In this document: in pieces, positions 20,636 through 31,775 of the stretch
Layout: each line of letters opens with the position of its first letter
Numbering within the stretch: position 1 is the first letter of the stretch
Source: Rhineura floridana
Lineage: Eukaryota; Chordata; Lepidosauria; Squamata; Rhineuridae
NCBI RefSeq assembly: GCF_030035675.1
Contig: NC_084494.1
Coordinates: 18,521,248-18,585,247 of the forward strand
Direction: 5' to 3'
Length of the DNA: 64,000 bases
Notes under the pieces: generated by a model
What the model was told of the DNA's origin: nothing
Seen by the model: the letters and a program-made list of their open reading frames with translations, nothing else
Databases searched by the model: none
Translations under genes and position numbers: made by a program

Positions 20636-22494
20636 CTTTATTGTTTATGGTCAATGACCAGCCATACAAATACAAGTATTTAAATGCAGAAAGGCAGAAG
20701 AATTGCATATAAACAAAGAAACAGATTGAATTATACAGCCTATATATAAACAAACTTAAAAAATAAAATAAAATAAACTCTAGTATACTAATGTTAAGAT
20801 GTATTAACCATTTGTTTCCTTATAATACATGCTAAGACACAACATTTTGCCACTTTAAACGTTATTTCATTTCTCAAATCTGAGAGAAGAAAGGAGGCAT
20901 AAAATGTGTCAGATGTACCCGGTAATTTTTTAAAAATTGGAGCAATATAAAAGGAATGAATGTCCTTATAATATGTACAGTGTAACAGGACATGAGCAAT
21001 TGATTCAACCTCACCTGATTTACATGGGCAGATGCATTGGGAATAAGGAATATGCAAGATGTGTTGGGAATAGGGAATACGCAAGTATCTCTCCTCCAAC
21101 AAGGCTGATGGTAAAGAATTAAAACGAGCCAGTGTAAAGGCTCGATGATAATTAGGAATCTCTAGGTCACAAAGATAGACTCCAGGTGCAAAATTCTTAC
21201 TGTAATTCACATGTCAGGGATTTTACTCAGTGGTCCGGGGTGTAACACTGGAGGGGGAAACTCATTTGCTGAAACATCAGCATAGGTTGATGGGATCCTT
21301 TGTTCAGCAACTCGTGAACTGTTTTCATTGCTTTTAGAGTTAGAGCCCACTTTTGAGTGGCATAGCACCAGATCTGTTAAGGTTGTTAGAAGCTCCTTGC
21401 ACTCTGAAAGGAACTTTTTGATCTGGGCAATATTATCTGCCCATCCAGTGAACAGATTCTGAATCAACTCATGTTGGTTGCAAAGCAAATTAACAGCAAG
21501 GTGGAAATCAGAATCGATATCATTGATCAGATGAGCAGAGTGAATAGGCGAGTATGGGGAAGGTGAGTTGGATATATCCTTCTTATTGCCACTAGGTGGA
21601 CGTAATAGTTTCGGTGTATTAGGGCTTCCATGGGACTTGGATTCAGAAGGCACTTCCTTCACCGTTGCCAGCTCCTCAGCTAAGCTATGCCTACGATTCT
21701 CTTGAGATACCCACTCAAGGTTCTTTGTCACACACAAAGGACCCAAGGACCAACCTAAAATCTCATCCTCAATTGGTGTAACAATGGGCTCAAGGTTAAT
21801 TCTTTTTTCCAGAATGGGACTAAGGAAGTCAGTGATTTTTGATTGGCAGTGAGCCTTGACAATGGAGGAGACATCTTCAGTCACCGGGGCCAGCCCCAAT
21901 CGCTTCTAATTTTTTCTGGTATAGACCATTAGTTATGTTGAGGCAATAATAGCACTGACTCCCACAAGGGCTAGGTCCTTAGTTAAATAATCAAAGTCTT
22001 CTGGGATTAGAAGTAGGGTAAAATAAAACTTCCTCACCTGTCGTTCTCAAAGTTTCATTTGTCAGTAATTAATCAGTCACCACTGTTCTGAGTAAACGCA
22101 ACCCCCCCCATATAAGGTTGAGAGGACGTCTAAGATATCAGTGTTGTGTCAACTCCCAGCTCTTTCCTGTAAATAATGGAGCGGCAAGTAGTTCCTTGCA
22201 AAAATGCTTTTTTGTTCTGTTTTTCTGTTCCTGGCTTCTTTGGCAGTGTAGTTTAAACAAAACAAAACAAAAACCAGTGGGTAGACAGACAGAATGCTCA
22301 GAAATAGGAGACTCCCAGAGGCTCCTACTGATTTCCAAAAAACAGAATAAAAAGACTACAAACTAACAAGCTAAAAGGACTAAAAATGGAAGACTCCTAA
22401 TAAAAATAGATGAAAGTAATTAAAGTAAGTGATAAATCAGGGACAAGCCACAGCTCTCAAACAAACACAGTTGCTCGCTGCGCCATCTTGTCCC
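20636..22494 (-). mobile_element. Internally deleted LINE (L1/Vingi-like)
   Basis: The minus-strand 5' end begins GGGACAAGATGGCGCAGCG, with an AAGATGGCG motif of the YY1-binding kind found at L1 starts. A 230-codon frame (21207-21899) looks like an ORF1; it has no recognised domain. Immediately after its stop, another frame (20794 to about 21213) gives the C-terminus of an ORF2: RAFTLARFNSLPSALLEERY, then a CxC...H...C zinc-binding motif (CPCKSGEVESIAHVLLHC). Endonuclease and reverse transcriptase are absent, so the copy is about 1.9 kb. A RIPYSQ-containing stretch is duplicated in tandem. The tail ends GGTCATTGACCATAAACAAT. The exact clade is uncertain. Confidence 0.75.
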
Positions 22495-22860
22495 TTCAAC
22501 AGTTCTCCAGATTTTGTAATGCTGCTGTTTCCAACCAAAGAATGCACACAAAATACATATATTGGTGAAAAGTGCGTGCAAAAACGTGTATTCAATGATG
22601 ATGATGATGATGATAAAAATAGCAAAAATAATGTACACATCTGTATTCAGTTAGGGAGAAATTGCTTGCAAAAATGCATAACTATGCACAATTAAACAAA
22701 AAAATGCATATCCCAGGTGAAATGACCACGAAAAAGCAAGGCATTTCATGTGAACTTTTTAAAACAAAAATTGCAAATGTATGTGCAAATAAAGCCAACT
22801 AAACTTAAGACCGAAAAAAAATAAAAATCTGAAAGATACCAAAAGTGACAGATTTGACTG
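22495..22860 (+). mobile_element. hAT-A right fragment with (ATG)n
   Basis: Continues the family from TTTTGTAATGCTGCTG to GATACCAAAAGTGACAG. A GATGATGATGATGATGATGA run at about 22595-22613 has grown inside it. Confidence 0.6.
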
Positions 22861-23103
22861 TTGTTATTTCTGGCTCTGTTCCAGAGGTGGAAGTGGTGGC
22901 TGCCAGCTGCTGAAGCTCTTGAGGAGTGCTGTCATTGCTGACAGTAGATTTGCTGCCAGATTTCAACCCCCATCACTGAAATGTGAGCCCCACAATATCA
23001 CTGCCTGCAAATGTGCGGGTGGGAGGGAAATTGGGAAGGAACCATTTTGGCTCAGCCTCCAGTAAGATGTCATTTTACTCAAGATCTGCTTAGGACACAA
23101 TCT
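22861..23103. other. Unassigned sequence
   Basis: Nothing recognised. Confidence 0.3.
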
Positions 23104-23228
23104 GGGCTGGGGAACCTTTGGCACTCCAAATTTGCTGGATTACAAGTCCCATCATCCCTAACAATTGGCCATGCTGATGAGGGCTGATGGGAGTTGTAGT
23201 CAAAGAATAGCTGGAGGGTCCAGCCGTG
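23104..23228 (+). mobile_element. hAT-D element
   Basis: CTGGGGAACCTTTGGCACTC, CAAGTCCCATCATCCC, GCTGATGGGAGTTGTAGTC and GCTGGAGGGTCCAGC. Confidence 0.6.
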
Positions 23229-23580
23229 GATTAGAGCTACATTTGGAATGCCACACCTGGCCAACACATGAAGCAGACTGAGGTGATCAATGAATGTGTT
23301 GCATCCAAGTCTCCTAAAGAAGAATTCAGCCTCCTCAGGGATGAGGGTTCAGGGCTGCATCAAGGGCAGCAGACTTGTTCCATTTACCTCTTGATCTTCC
23401 AGTCATGCTCTGCTACATCATTAAAGTGCTCCATAATGAGGCAGCGAGGAAAGTGATGGAGAGCATGCGACACCTATTTGATCTATTTATACCCATTTTA
23501 TAAGAACTGCACTAGATTCCAGCTTGTTTCTGGGTGTCAATTCAAAGTGCTGCTTATCACTGATAAAACCCACAGTTAGG
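23229..23580. other. Unassigned sequence
   Basis: No recognisable repeat. Weak resemblance to LINE C-terminal text only. Confidence 0.3.
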
Positions 23581-24150
23581 CATGTTGCTGGACTCCAACT
23601 CCTATCAGCCCAAATCAACATGGCCAATGATCCGGGATGATAGGAGCAGGGGTGTGGTTGTCCCAGATCTTGGTGTGTGTGTGTCTTATATCCCTTACTT
23701 TTTTGAGAGCCAGGTCCCAGCAGGGTCCCTATGTCTCCAGCATCCTACAAGTCAATCAGCATGAAAGGCGAGTGTGTTTGCCACTGAGAAGAGTCTTCTA
23801 ACATACTTCCTTGTCCTTTCCTGCTGATTGGAGCCAATCAGAATGAAAGGAGTTAAGTCAGCCACTGAAAAAATTCTTCTCAGTAGCTAACACACTCTCT
23901 TTTTGTGCTGATTAGTTCCTGATGTTGTGGGAGAAGGTATTAACAAGGACAGAGAAGCAGAAAGCATTATCCAAACCTGGCCAGATTATTCTATAATCTT
24001 AGAAGGTTGAATCTTCTTAGAAGGGGCAAGGCTGTGAGGGGGCGTGGTTGTGACTATCATGAAGGGACCCTGCCATTCTGAATTTGCCACTGCACTTTTG
24101 GATAGTTCAACATCATCTGGAGAGGCAAAGGTTCTTTCATCCCTGCCCTA
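23581..24150 (+). mobile_element. hAT-D element split by IR-H
   Basis: Left half (about 23581-23646: GTTGCTGGACTCCAACTCC ... GGGATGATAGGAG) and right end (about 24101-24150: GTTCAACATCATCTGGAGAG ... CATCCCTG) join to a normal hAT-D once 23647-24100 is removed. Confidence 0.6.
23647..24100 (+). mobile_element. IR-H inverted-repeat element
   Basis: Starts CAGGGGTGTGGTTG and ends TTGCCACTGCACTTTTG, a weak terminal inverted repeat. Inside are two facing blocks with AATCAGCATGAAAGGCGAGT and AGTAGCTAACACACTCTCTT around a second nested inverted pair. The same element lies reversed at 47961-48363. Probably a non-autonomous hAT; a partial duplication GATAG is visible. Confidence 0.6.
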
Positions 24151-24395
24151 AACAGCTTGGGGTCAGGATACCTAAAGGACTGTCTCCTCATCATGATGAC
24201 ATGCTCAGAGGCTCAGCAACACTTATTCTGCTACCAGTCCCTCCCTCTCCATTGTTCCTATTGGTCCATTCTCTGCCATACAGGGATGCCATTGGGCTGA
24301 TTTGACTGCAACTCTGATGCCACTTGATATAGCAGCAAATTGTTTCTTGCTTAAGAAAGGAGAGGGAAGGATGAATCCCTCTGCCATCTCATGTA

Positions 24396-24565
24396 AATCA
24401 GGGGGGGAACCTTTTTCAACCTGAGAGCGACATTCCCTCCTGAGCAACCTCTTGGGGGCCAAATGCCACTGGTGAAATGTAGCCCATCATTATAATGTTA
24501 GCACAAGGACAGACAGGTAGTAGGTTTCTGAGAGGTGTAGGTCTTGTTCATGCATGCATGCAAAT
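24396..24565 (+). mobile_element. hAT-B left fragment
   Basis: GGGGGGAACCTTTTTCAACC, TTGGGGGCCAAATGCCACTG, then decayed. Confidence 0.55.
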
Positions 24566-25028
24566 TATTTGTTTCCTCTCTACTTGATAGAGAGCTGGAT
24601 GTGTGAACTGACTCCACTGGAGAAGCCCTGCATCTGATGTGCTAGGGCAGCTCCGTCTGTGATTAGATGTTCCTGTGATGTCTCATTTACTCTTGCAAAT
24701 GATCTCTTGATGTAGCAGTTCTCCAGTCCTCATGAGGATGTATTTCTGAAATCAGCTGTTAGAACGCTGTGCTCAGAAAACGCCAACTTCTTTGATTGGA
24801 CTGAATTGAACAGCTTTCCTTTTGATGTAACTGGTGTGCTTTTGCAGTCATGAGTTCCCTCTTGCCTCTCCATTGAAAATGTTCTGTAGAAGCAAGAGCG
24901 GATAATGGGGAGGTGCCATGGAGAGAATGGAGGAGACTCTGAGACTGGAGCAGAAGGGAAGTACAGAGAGACCATTGTGAAATGAATACCAGTTGCTGAG
25001 AATCACAAAGTGGGAAAAGTGCTGTTGC
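24566..25028. other. Unassigned, repeat-free
   Basis: No repeat or gene recognised; ordinary composition. Confidence 0.3.
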
Positions 25029-25105
25029 TAGGGATGGGGGAGAAATCCACAAAATCTGGATTCCAAAGCAAACTCACCTGATTAAATCTAGGCAGATCAT
25101 CACCC
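25029..25105 (+). mobile_element. hAT-A left-end fragment
   Basis: TAGGGATGGGGGAGAAATCC followed by about 55 bp of diverged left-end sequence. Confidence 0.45.
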
Positions 25106-25269
25106 AGGTTGGATCGTGAACCTGCAGATCCCTTTGCAAAGCATCTAAGAGTTACAGTGCCACCTCTGTGTAGTAAAAAATTTCTGGTCTTTTTAAAGGC
25201 TCTGAAACAGGTCAGTCAGCCACCCACAGCCCGGGGCAGCTAGCACACAGAGCCCCTTGCTCCCACACG

Positions 25270-25478
25270 CTTGGAATGCAATACAGCGAATTTCCGTGGT
25301 TCAACAGGACTTGACAATGTTCTGTTGCTCTCAGAAGGAATTGTACAGACAAAAAAACAAAACAAAAAATGCATGGCTGTTCCCAGTTTTTTTCTGTACA
25401 ATTCCCTCTGTAAGCAATGGAATGTCATCAGTTCCTGTTGCTCCCAGGGGAGATTTGCTGTACTGTATTCAAAATGCA
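25270..25478. mobile_element. IR-I foldback element
   Basis: Two arms of about 85 bp face each other: GCAATACAGCGAATTTCC ... AGGAATTGTACAGACAAAA and the complement of TTTTCTGTACAATTCCCTC ... TTTGCTGTACTGTATTC. The loop is A-rich. Unique in the window. Confidence 0.6.
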
Positions 25479-25619
25479 AGGATCCCTATATGCTAGCCAT
25501 TTAAGGCTCTGGATGGTTAGATTACCCGGGACCCATTTGGTGTACAGTCTGACAGACATTGATAAGGGACTTGGAAAGGTTGGTTCATTCGGGCCCACTG
25601 GAATTCAACTATCTCAGTG

Positions 25620-25785
25620 CCAAACCCAGTGGATAAAATAGAGTGTATTGTATTCTATTGCTGTATTGTTAATATTGATGTATTGATTTTAAGTATTGTT
25701 TTATGTTGGTTTTATTTGTTCAGTCACTGATTGCTGGGTCCCTTTGAAGGAAGAGCATAGTATAAAAATGAATCATCATCATCAT
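25620..25785 (+). mobile_element. L2-like tail with (ATC)n
   Basis: A T-rich 3' UTR, then GCTGGGTCCCTTTGAAGG and AGCATAGTATAAAAATG, then ATCATCATCATCATC at about 25771-25785. The next L2 starts directly after it. Confidence 0.5.
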
Positions 25786-27190
25786 CTTTGAAAGATTTGG
25801 GAGCTTCAACAGGTTTAACGCTAAATCTGGATCCATTTCAATCGGGCTTCAGGCCTGGACATGGGACTGAAACAGCCCTGGTCGCCTTGGTAGATTATAT
25901 GAGGAGAGCGTGGGATAGGGGCGAATGCACCTTCCTTGTCCTCCTGGATCTCTCAGCGGCTTTCGATACCGTTGACCACGTTATCCTCTTGGACCGCCTG
26001 GAGAGGTTAGGCATGGGGGGCACTGTATTGCAGTGGTTCCATTCCGTCCTCTCTGGTAGGTACCAAAGAGTGGCATTGGAGGATGAGGTTTCGGATCCTT
26101 GGCCTCTCACTTGTGGGGTGCCACAGGGTTCCATCCTCTCCCTGATGCTGTTTAACATCTATATAAAGCCGCTGGGGGCAATCATCAGGAGATTTCGGCT
26201 GCAATGTCATCAGTATGCGGATGACACGCAGCTCTATCTCTCATTTAAATCTGCACCGAGGTTGGCTGTAGAAACCCTGTCCAAGTGCCTGGAGTCGGTG
26301 AGTGGCTGGATGGGAAGGAATAAACTGAAGCTGAACCCTGACAAAACCGAGGTACTGTTTGTGGGAGACAAGGAAAGGCTGGGGGATGTGGACCTGGTGC
26401 TCAACAGGGTACGATTGCCCCTGAAAGACCAGGTCCGCAGCCTGGGGGTCATTCTTGACTCCCAGCTGACCATGGAAGCTCAAGTCTCGGCTGTGAGCCG
26501 GGCGGCGCTGTATCAACTCCATCTGTTACGGAGGCTGCGCCCCTACCTTCCCAACCATCTGCTCCCACCGGTAGTGCATGCCCTGGTCACCTCTCGCCTA
26601 GATTACTGTAATGCACTCTACGTGGGGTTACCCTTGAAAACGGTCCGGAAGCTGCAACTGGTACAGAATGCGGCGGCTCATCTGATTAAAGGCAGCCGCC
26701 GGCAAGATCACATCACTCCAGTGCTGAAGGAGTTGCACTGGTTACTGGTTGTTTACCGGGCCCAATTCAAGGTGTTGGTTTTGACCTTTAAAACCCTATA
26801 CGGTTTTAGCCCTGTCTATCTGAAGGAGCGCCTCCAGCATCGTCAGGGATGCCGCTCAACAAGATCAGCCTCGGAAGACCTTCTCTCGATCCCACCGGTT
26901 AAAACAGCTAGACTGGTGAGGACTAGAGAGAGGGCTTTTTCAATAGTGGCCCCCACCCTGTGGAACTCTCTCCCAAATGATCTCCGCCATGCCCCTTCTA
27001 TGATGAGCTTCCGCCGGGCCTTGAAGACCTGGCTCTTCAGGCAGGCTTTTGGGGTGGGTTAGGTTTTTATTGTTATGGTTTTAAATGTTAATGTTTTAAT
27101 GTATTGTTTTTATCTTGTACGTCGCCCAGAGTGGCTGGACATCCAGCCAGATGGGCGACTAATAAATTTAATATTATTATTATTTTATTA
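25779..27190 (+). mobile_element. L2-clade LINE with 424-codon reverse transcriptase frame
   Basis: The frame 25788-27062 encodes LNLDPFQSGFRPGHGTETAL, VLLDLSAAFDTVDH, GVPQGSILSLMLFNIYIKPL, QYADDTQLYLSF, KLKLNPDKTEVLFVG, SRLDYCNALYVGLPLKTVRK and a C-terminal WNSLPNDLRHAPSMMSFRRA. The YADD motif and the palm and C-terminal domains are intact. The endonuclease part is missing by 5' truncation. The tail holds a hairpin (27121-27159) and ATTATTATT repeat. Open over its whole length, it is the best-preserved LINE frame here. Confidence 0.92.
27121..27159 (+). other. L2 3'-terminal RNA hairpin
   Basis: Outer stem GTCGCCCA with TGGGCGAC, inner stem GGCTGGA with TCCAGCC. Relative to 7665-7703, both sides of several pairs have changed together. 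Confidence 0.7.
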
Positions 27191-27194
27191 TTAT

Positions 27195-28339
27195 TAAATC
27201 ATGCCTAAGTCATGAGAGCTAGGAGCCTGCTCTTTTTAAAAAAATATAATCAGGTTGCTCGATGAAAAACTATCGCACTCTGCAGCAAAATTCTGCACAT
27301 ACATTTCCATCATTCTGTAGTTTTGGAATGTCCCTTATTTCTCCCAAGATAGAAAAATGCAAGCCTTTAAATGCTTATTTCATGACCTAGAGCTACACTA
27401 AATATTCTCCAGCTTTGATTTTCAGGAGAAGCTATTAATTTTTGTAGGGTTATACATTTTTTTCTGGAACCGTAAACACTTAGATTATTCACTTTCCCCC
27501 AATGCTATTCACTCACCCCACCCCCTGGTTGCTGTTTCATTACCATGCCAAGATTAGTCTGGAATCACTCTGTGAATAGGATGTAGTCACAATTCAATCA
27601 AATTTGACAACATAATGATATCACTGATGGCAACCAAGGGCAATTAATGAATAGTTTTTCAAGGGGTTCTGAACAACTGGGGAGGCATTTTTCTACACTG
27701 TCAAAAATGTTCCCACACCCTCTGTCAATAGTTTTGCCTCAGCTCTCTTCCCAGTCCCTGGGTATCATGACCCCTGACCCCTGTGGAGGAAGACTTGGAC
27801 GACGATGAGAGTTGGATTGTCAGCCTCAAGGGAATCCATTGAGACCTCCTTTAGTGCCCTCTCATCTGGAAGATGTAGCCTTCCTCCCATCCTCAAACTT
27901 GGATGATGAATCTTGAGCCGTGCAGCCCTCTCAGCTTTGCAGAAGCGTATGCATGCAAAATCTATCACAAAAAAATCCAAGGAGGAGATGGTAGGCAAAA
28001 CTTGAGTGGAATTATTAAAAACTAATATGTCCCTATTTCCATGGAAAATAACTGTGTGTCTGCATGAAGGTCTGACTTTGGGTTCAGACCTCTCCACTAA
28101 TGGAGTGCACCTTCCAACAACTTTCTATCAGGATAATGTGGTCCTCATCTTGAAAAAAGGTTCACCACCCTGCTGTAACTGCTGTGACTGGGCCTCCTAT
28201 GACTACCCCTAATGTGATGCAAAGTGATGAGCTTTACTTGAAGCCAAGTCCTGGACTTTTACAATCAAGACACTGGGATGGTACCCTGAGCCACTGCGAT
28301 AAAAGCAGACTGAAAAATCAAAACAAACAAGTACTTTAA
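27195..28339. other. Repeat-poor intergenic sequence
   Basis: No interspersed repeat recognised. A 110-codon minus-strand frame at 27765-28097 has no family resemblance and is probably chance. It lies past the most distal candidate poly(A) signal of OPRD1. Confidence 0.35.
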
Positions 28340-28354
28340 AGTTCATTGACCCTT

Positions 28355-28360
28355 TTTATT
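28355..28360 (-). promoter_or_regulatory. Candidate poly(A) signal AATAAA
   Basis: AATAAA on the OPRD1 strand, followed by TTGTTTGTTTTGATTTTT about 25 nt downstream, a typical U/GU-rich downstream element. It lies 2.6 kb past the stop codon, near where repeats resume. Confidence 0.35.
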
Positions 28361-29402
28361 GAGCCATTTCTGTTCTTGAAATACAAATGTTCCTTGTCTA
28401 GATTTGTGTTTTGCCACCAGTCCCCATGTTCTAGACAATGTGCCCTAAATAGATCTGATATCACATGGGGGAAGCAGAGGGGCTATCTGACTCGCATGGG
28501 GTAAGGCAATAGTAGATAACAATGCAGAAAGCAGTTGAACACCAGACACACTAAAGTGACACACAGGCCTCAGTTGCAAATGTCCCAAGCTTGTTCACAC
28601 AGGAACTGCCACCTGAGCAATACTGGACACTGCTTGGATGCTCATATGTACAATAAGGGGCAGTTCAATGGGCGCCTTTATTCTCTGTTGGAGTTCCTGA
28701 GCAGATGGACCAAGATTTTAGCTGGCTCCCTGGGGTTCCGATGTCAGAATAGCAAGGAAAATACAAAAGAAACGCGAGCCTTCTTGTTTCAAGGAAGGCG
28801 TTTGTGCTATCAGAGACTCCTGATTTGAACTTGCAGGCTTCATTGTAGTTACGTTGCTTTGGCACAGTGGAGCAGCGGAGATAAAGGATGACTCTCACCG
28901 CAGTGGTACCACTTGCTGTTGAGCATGGGAAAGATCAAAAGGTAACACATGCATGAGATGCCACCAACTTTCCATTTCTGTCTCTCTGTCCAGAGTTCAT
29001 TGGGTGCATGGTCCTCTTCCCAGAGCTGGAAAGGCAACTTTTCTTACAGAAGCAGGTTACTTGGTTTACCTCTTTTTCTTACCATAGAAAGGTAAAACAG
29101 CAACAACACAGCTGAGAAATGCATGAAAAGCTGCAATATTCCAATCTTTGTTGCAGAATAGTACTGATTACTCTGTGAGCAAGCTGCTACTAGTAGAGAT
29201 CTAGAGTCCTTTTCTAGTACTGTGGCATCCCCTCCCCACAAGAGCTGAAATAAGCTGAACATTTCAAAGCTGCATATTAAATTTTAATGTTTGTTCCTCT
29301 GAATGGATAACTGGATTTTAATATTGTAGCCGTTGGAAATTTCACTTAAAAAAATAAAAAACAAAACAATTTCATATTGGTTGGTAATGCAACATATGGT
29401 GC

Positions 29403-29408
29403 TTTATT
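29403..29408 (-). promoter_or_regulatory. Candidate poly(A) signal AATAAA (proximal)
   Basis: AATAAA on the OPRD1 strand with a T-rich tract (TTGTTTTGTTTTTTATTTTT) beginning about 35 nt downstream. It would give a 3' UTR of about 1.6 kb. Confidence 0.3.
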
Positions 29409-30979
29409 CCTTCAGTACTTCCATTATCTGCTAGAGTCTGATATTAGCTCATCAAAATACTAGATTCAGTTTGTACTATAGCTTGGGGATGCAGCACCAT
29501 TTATTTTAGAGCCACTCTGTGTCTTTCCAATTCATCTCATTATTCAAGGCTGAATTGTATCTGTTAAAAGCAAAGCTCCCCCACTCCAATTCACTATAAT
29601 GAGGAATCTAAAAAACGAAGCTATAACATTTTTCCATGTTTCTGCAGGAGTGGATGAAATTTGCAGGCACAGGAGTCCCTCCAGAGTAGATTAAGCCTGC
29701 TAAAGTGTAGGAAATACATCCAGAGGTTTTTGTGCAGAGTACTTTTAAAGTTTGATTTAAGACAAGAAAAAATCTCTAATTTTCCTCCCGAATTTGATGC
29801 AATTTGCAGGCATGGTCACCACTTACGAAGGGATGAAGCCTGCCAAATTTCAGAATGATAGCTACAGTGATCCTTCTGCAAGGACAGACTGCTGTTTGGG
29901 GATGAAGACAGTAGGAATCATACAGGGTGGTGAGGGTGGAAAAAAGAGCATGAATCCTCAGAAAAGACTGGGGTGGAGGAACTTTCACCTTCTAGCAAGA
30001 ACCTTTGCCCCCCCCCATAGAGTTTTGGGACATATCTCCTCCCTGGGAAACAGAGATCTCCATTGACATATATGGAAGGCATGATGGTGCAAAATATTTT
30101 TTTAAAAGCTTGATCCTTGTGAAAAATGAACTCTTATTATTATTTACTTCAACATCCCATCCCCAAATCACTGTGATCGGAGTGCCCTGGGAAAATAATT
30201 CACTGTGATTTAACATTACAGACCTGTCCATCAAAACAAAACTCTCTCCCCCTCACCTCTCAAGCTTTTCCCCACTTGAGATCAGGACATTTCCTCTCAT
30301 CAGTTTGGTTTAGCTTTGTTTTTTTAAAAAATGTAGCAGTCCATTTTAATATGTAGCATTTGGGGGCATCCAATCCCACTGAGTGACTCAGGCATTTAGG
30401 AAGTCTGTAAACTGACTTGGGATGCTTTTTAAACAGTGCAATCTGACCCAGGGATGTCAAAACCTCACCTGAATTGCCCCTGTTCACCTTGTAATTGAGG
30501 AACTACACAGAGCTGATGCACATACCTACAAAATACCTAGCCAATATTGAATGAGAGAAGTAACAGAATGAATACTGATGTATTAAGCAATGGTCCAACC
30601 AATTTCATTATAAGAAAGATAAGTGCAGTGAACATTTCAAAATTATTTAAAGCCAACACTAGATGACTTTTAAAAAATCCTGTAAAAGACATTCAATCAA
30701 TGCCAGTTTTAAGAATCCACTTAAAAAACAAATAGTTTGCAGCTGGTGCCTCTCTTGCATGCTATCTGTTTTTTTAATTATTCATGGGTTGTAGGGGGAA
30801 AAAAATAGCATTTGAAGTTACTCCAAAAAGTCCACAATGTTTGTGATCAGGCCTTTCTCCCACAGTGGTCACTTCTACGGTTTCAGCTAAAATTCTGTGA
30901 TTGTGACTTGAGTCACTTCTGAATGCAGTTCATTTCCTCTGCGTCCCCTTGAGCCTCTCTTGTGGCTGTCCATGTCTAG

Positions 30980-31512
30980 TCATGCCGACTTATTGAGGAC
31001 TTCAGAAGGAGTGCAGGTCGAGACACGCTCTCGCGTAGTGTTCCTGGCCCGGCTGAAGCTGCTCTGCTCCATCCGTGACTGAAAGGGGAGGCAGAACTCT
31101 CGGAAGCACCTCTTGAAGTTTTCATCCAAGAAAGCATAGAGGACAGGGTTGAGGCTGCTGTTGGTGTAACCCAAGGCAATACAGAAGTGAAGGCTGGCCA
31201 TTACATAGGGGTTCTTCTTGTCAATGCCCACCAGGGTCCAAACAATGACAAAGATCTGGATAGGTGTCCAGCAGATGATGAAGGCAGCCACCACCACCAG
31301 CACCATGCGTGTGATACGGCGCAAGTTGCGGTCCTTCTCCTTGGATCCCGAGAGGAGGCGGACACTCTTCAGGCGGAGAATCATGAGCCCGTAGCAGATG
31401 GTGATGACCAAGATGGGAACCAAGAAGGCGAAGATGAAGACACAGATCTTAGTGACTGTGTCCCAGTAGAGATGAGGCTCGGGAAACTGGAGGACACATG
31501 CCACAATGCCAC
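30980..31512 (-). CDS. OPRD1: Delta-type opioid receptor, exon 3 (ECL2 to C-terminus)
   Basis: Last coding exon of a class A G-protein-coupled receptor for enkephalin-type peptides that couples to Gi/o at the plasma membrane. After an AG acceptor at 31513-31514 it completes a Gly codon and encodes 176 residues to TGA at 30980-30982. Visible parts are the ECL2 Cys in VACVLQF, TM5 with the pocket Lys (TVTKICVF), the ICL3 segment [18 protein letters not shown]6 with CWTP, TM7 with [11 protein letters not shown], helix 8, and a tail ending [20 protein letters not shown]. The tail Ser/Thr cluster and the VWTL at the top of TM6 are delta-type and argue against mu, kappa or nociceptin receptors. Position 6.52 is Gln (CAG, 31256-31258) where mammalian delta, mu and kappa have His. 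The second juxtamembrane Cys of the human tail is absent. The frame is intact, so this looks functional. Confidence 0.95.
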
Positions 31513-31775
31513 CTGCATGAGAAGGAGAGGAAGAGAGGGGGGAGACTTTTGATCACCAGATGGAGAGAAAGAGATGTCCAGTTTTGACATTCTTTCCCAA
31601 GGCTAAGCTAGCACAGATGCCAGTGCCATCTGTTCATTGAAGGAAATGTAGGAACATCAAGATTTGCTGATGTTGTATCTCCTTACTGCTGCCAGTACAA
31701 TGGAATCCTCTTGGGAGAGTATTTTGTACATGACAAATCAAATAACTGGAACTCACCGATTGAATGAAGCAGATT

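Larger units (their letters stand above)
28340..30979 (-). other. OPRD1: Probable OPRD1 3' UTR and downstream flank
   Basis: This stretch directly follows the stop codon and has no recognisable interspersed repeat, unlike nearly all the rest of the window, which suits a long 3' UTR. Minus-strand AATAAA hexamers occur at 29500-29505, 29403-29408 and 28355-28360. The last two are followed within about 40 nt by U/GU-rich tracts. Which one is used cannot be decided from sequence. Confidence 0.5.

Noticed and set aside
25788-27062. 424-codon frame as a host gene
   Set aside because: Carries L2 reverse transcriptase motifs (YADD, LNPDKTEVLFVG) and a LINE tail.
27765-28097. 110-codon minus-strand frame downstream of OPRD1
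   Set aside because: No resemblance to a known family; length is compatible with chance in this composition.
30980-31512. Exon 3 as the nociceptin receptor (because of Gln6.52)
   Set aside because: The VWTL in TM6, the NSSLNPVLY context, the [15 protein letters not shown] tail and exon 2 are all delta-type; nociceptin receptor differs at these places.
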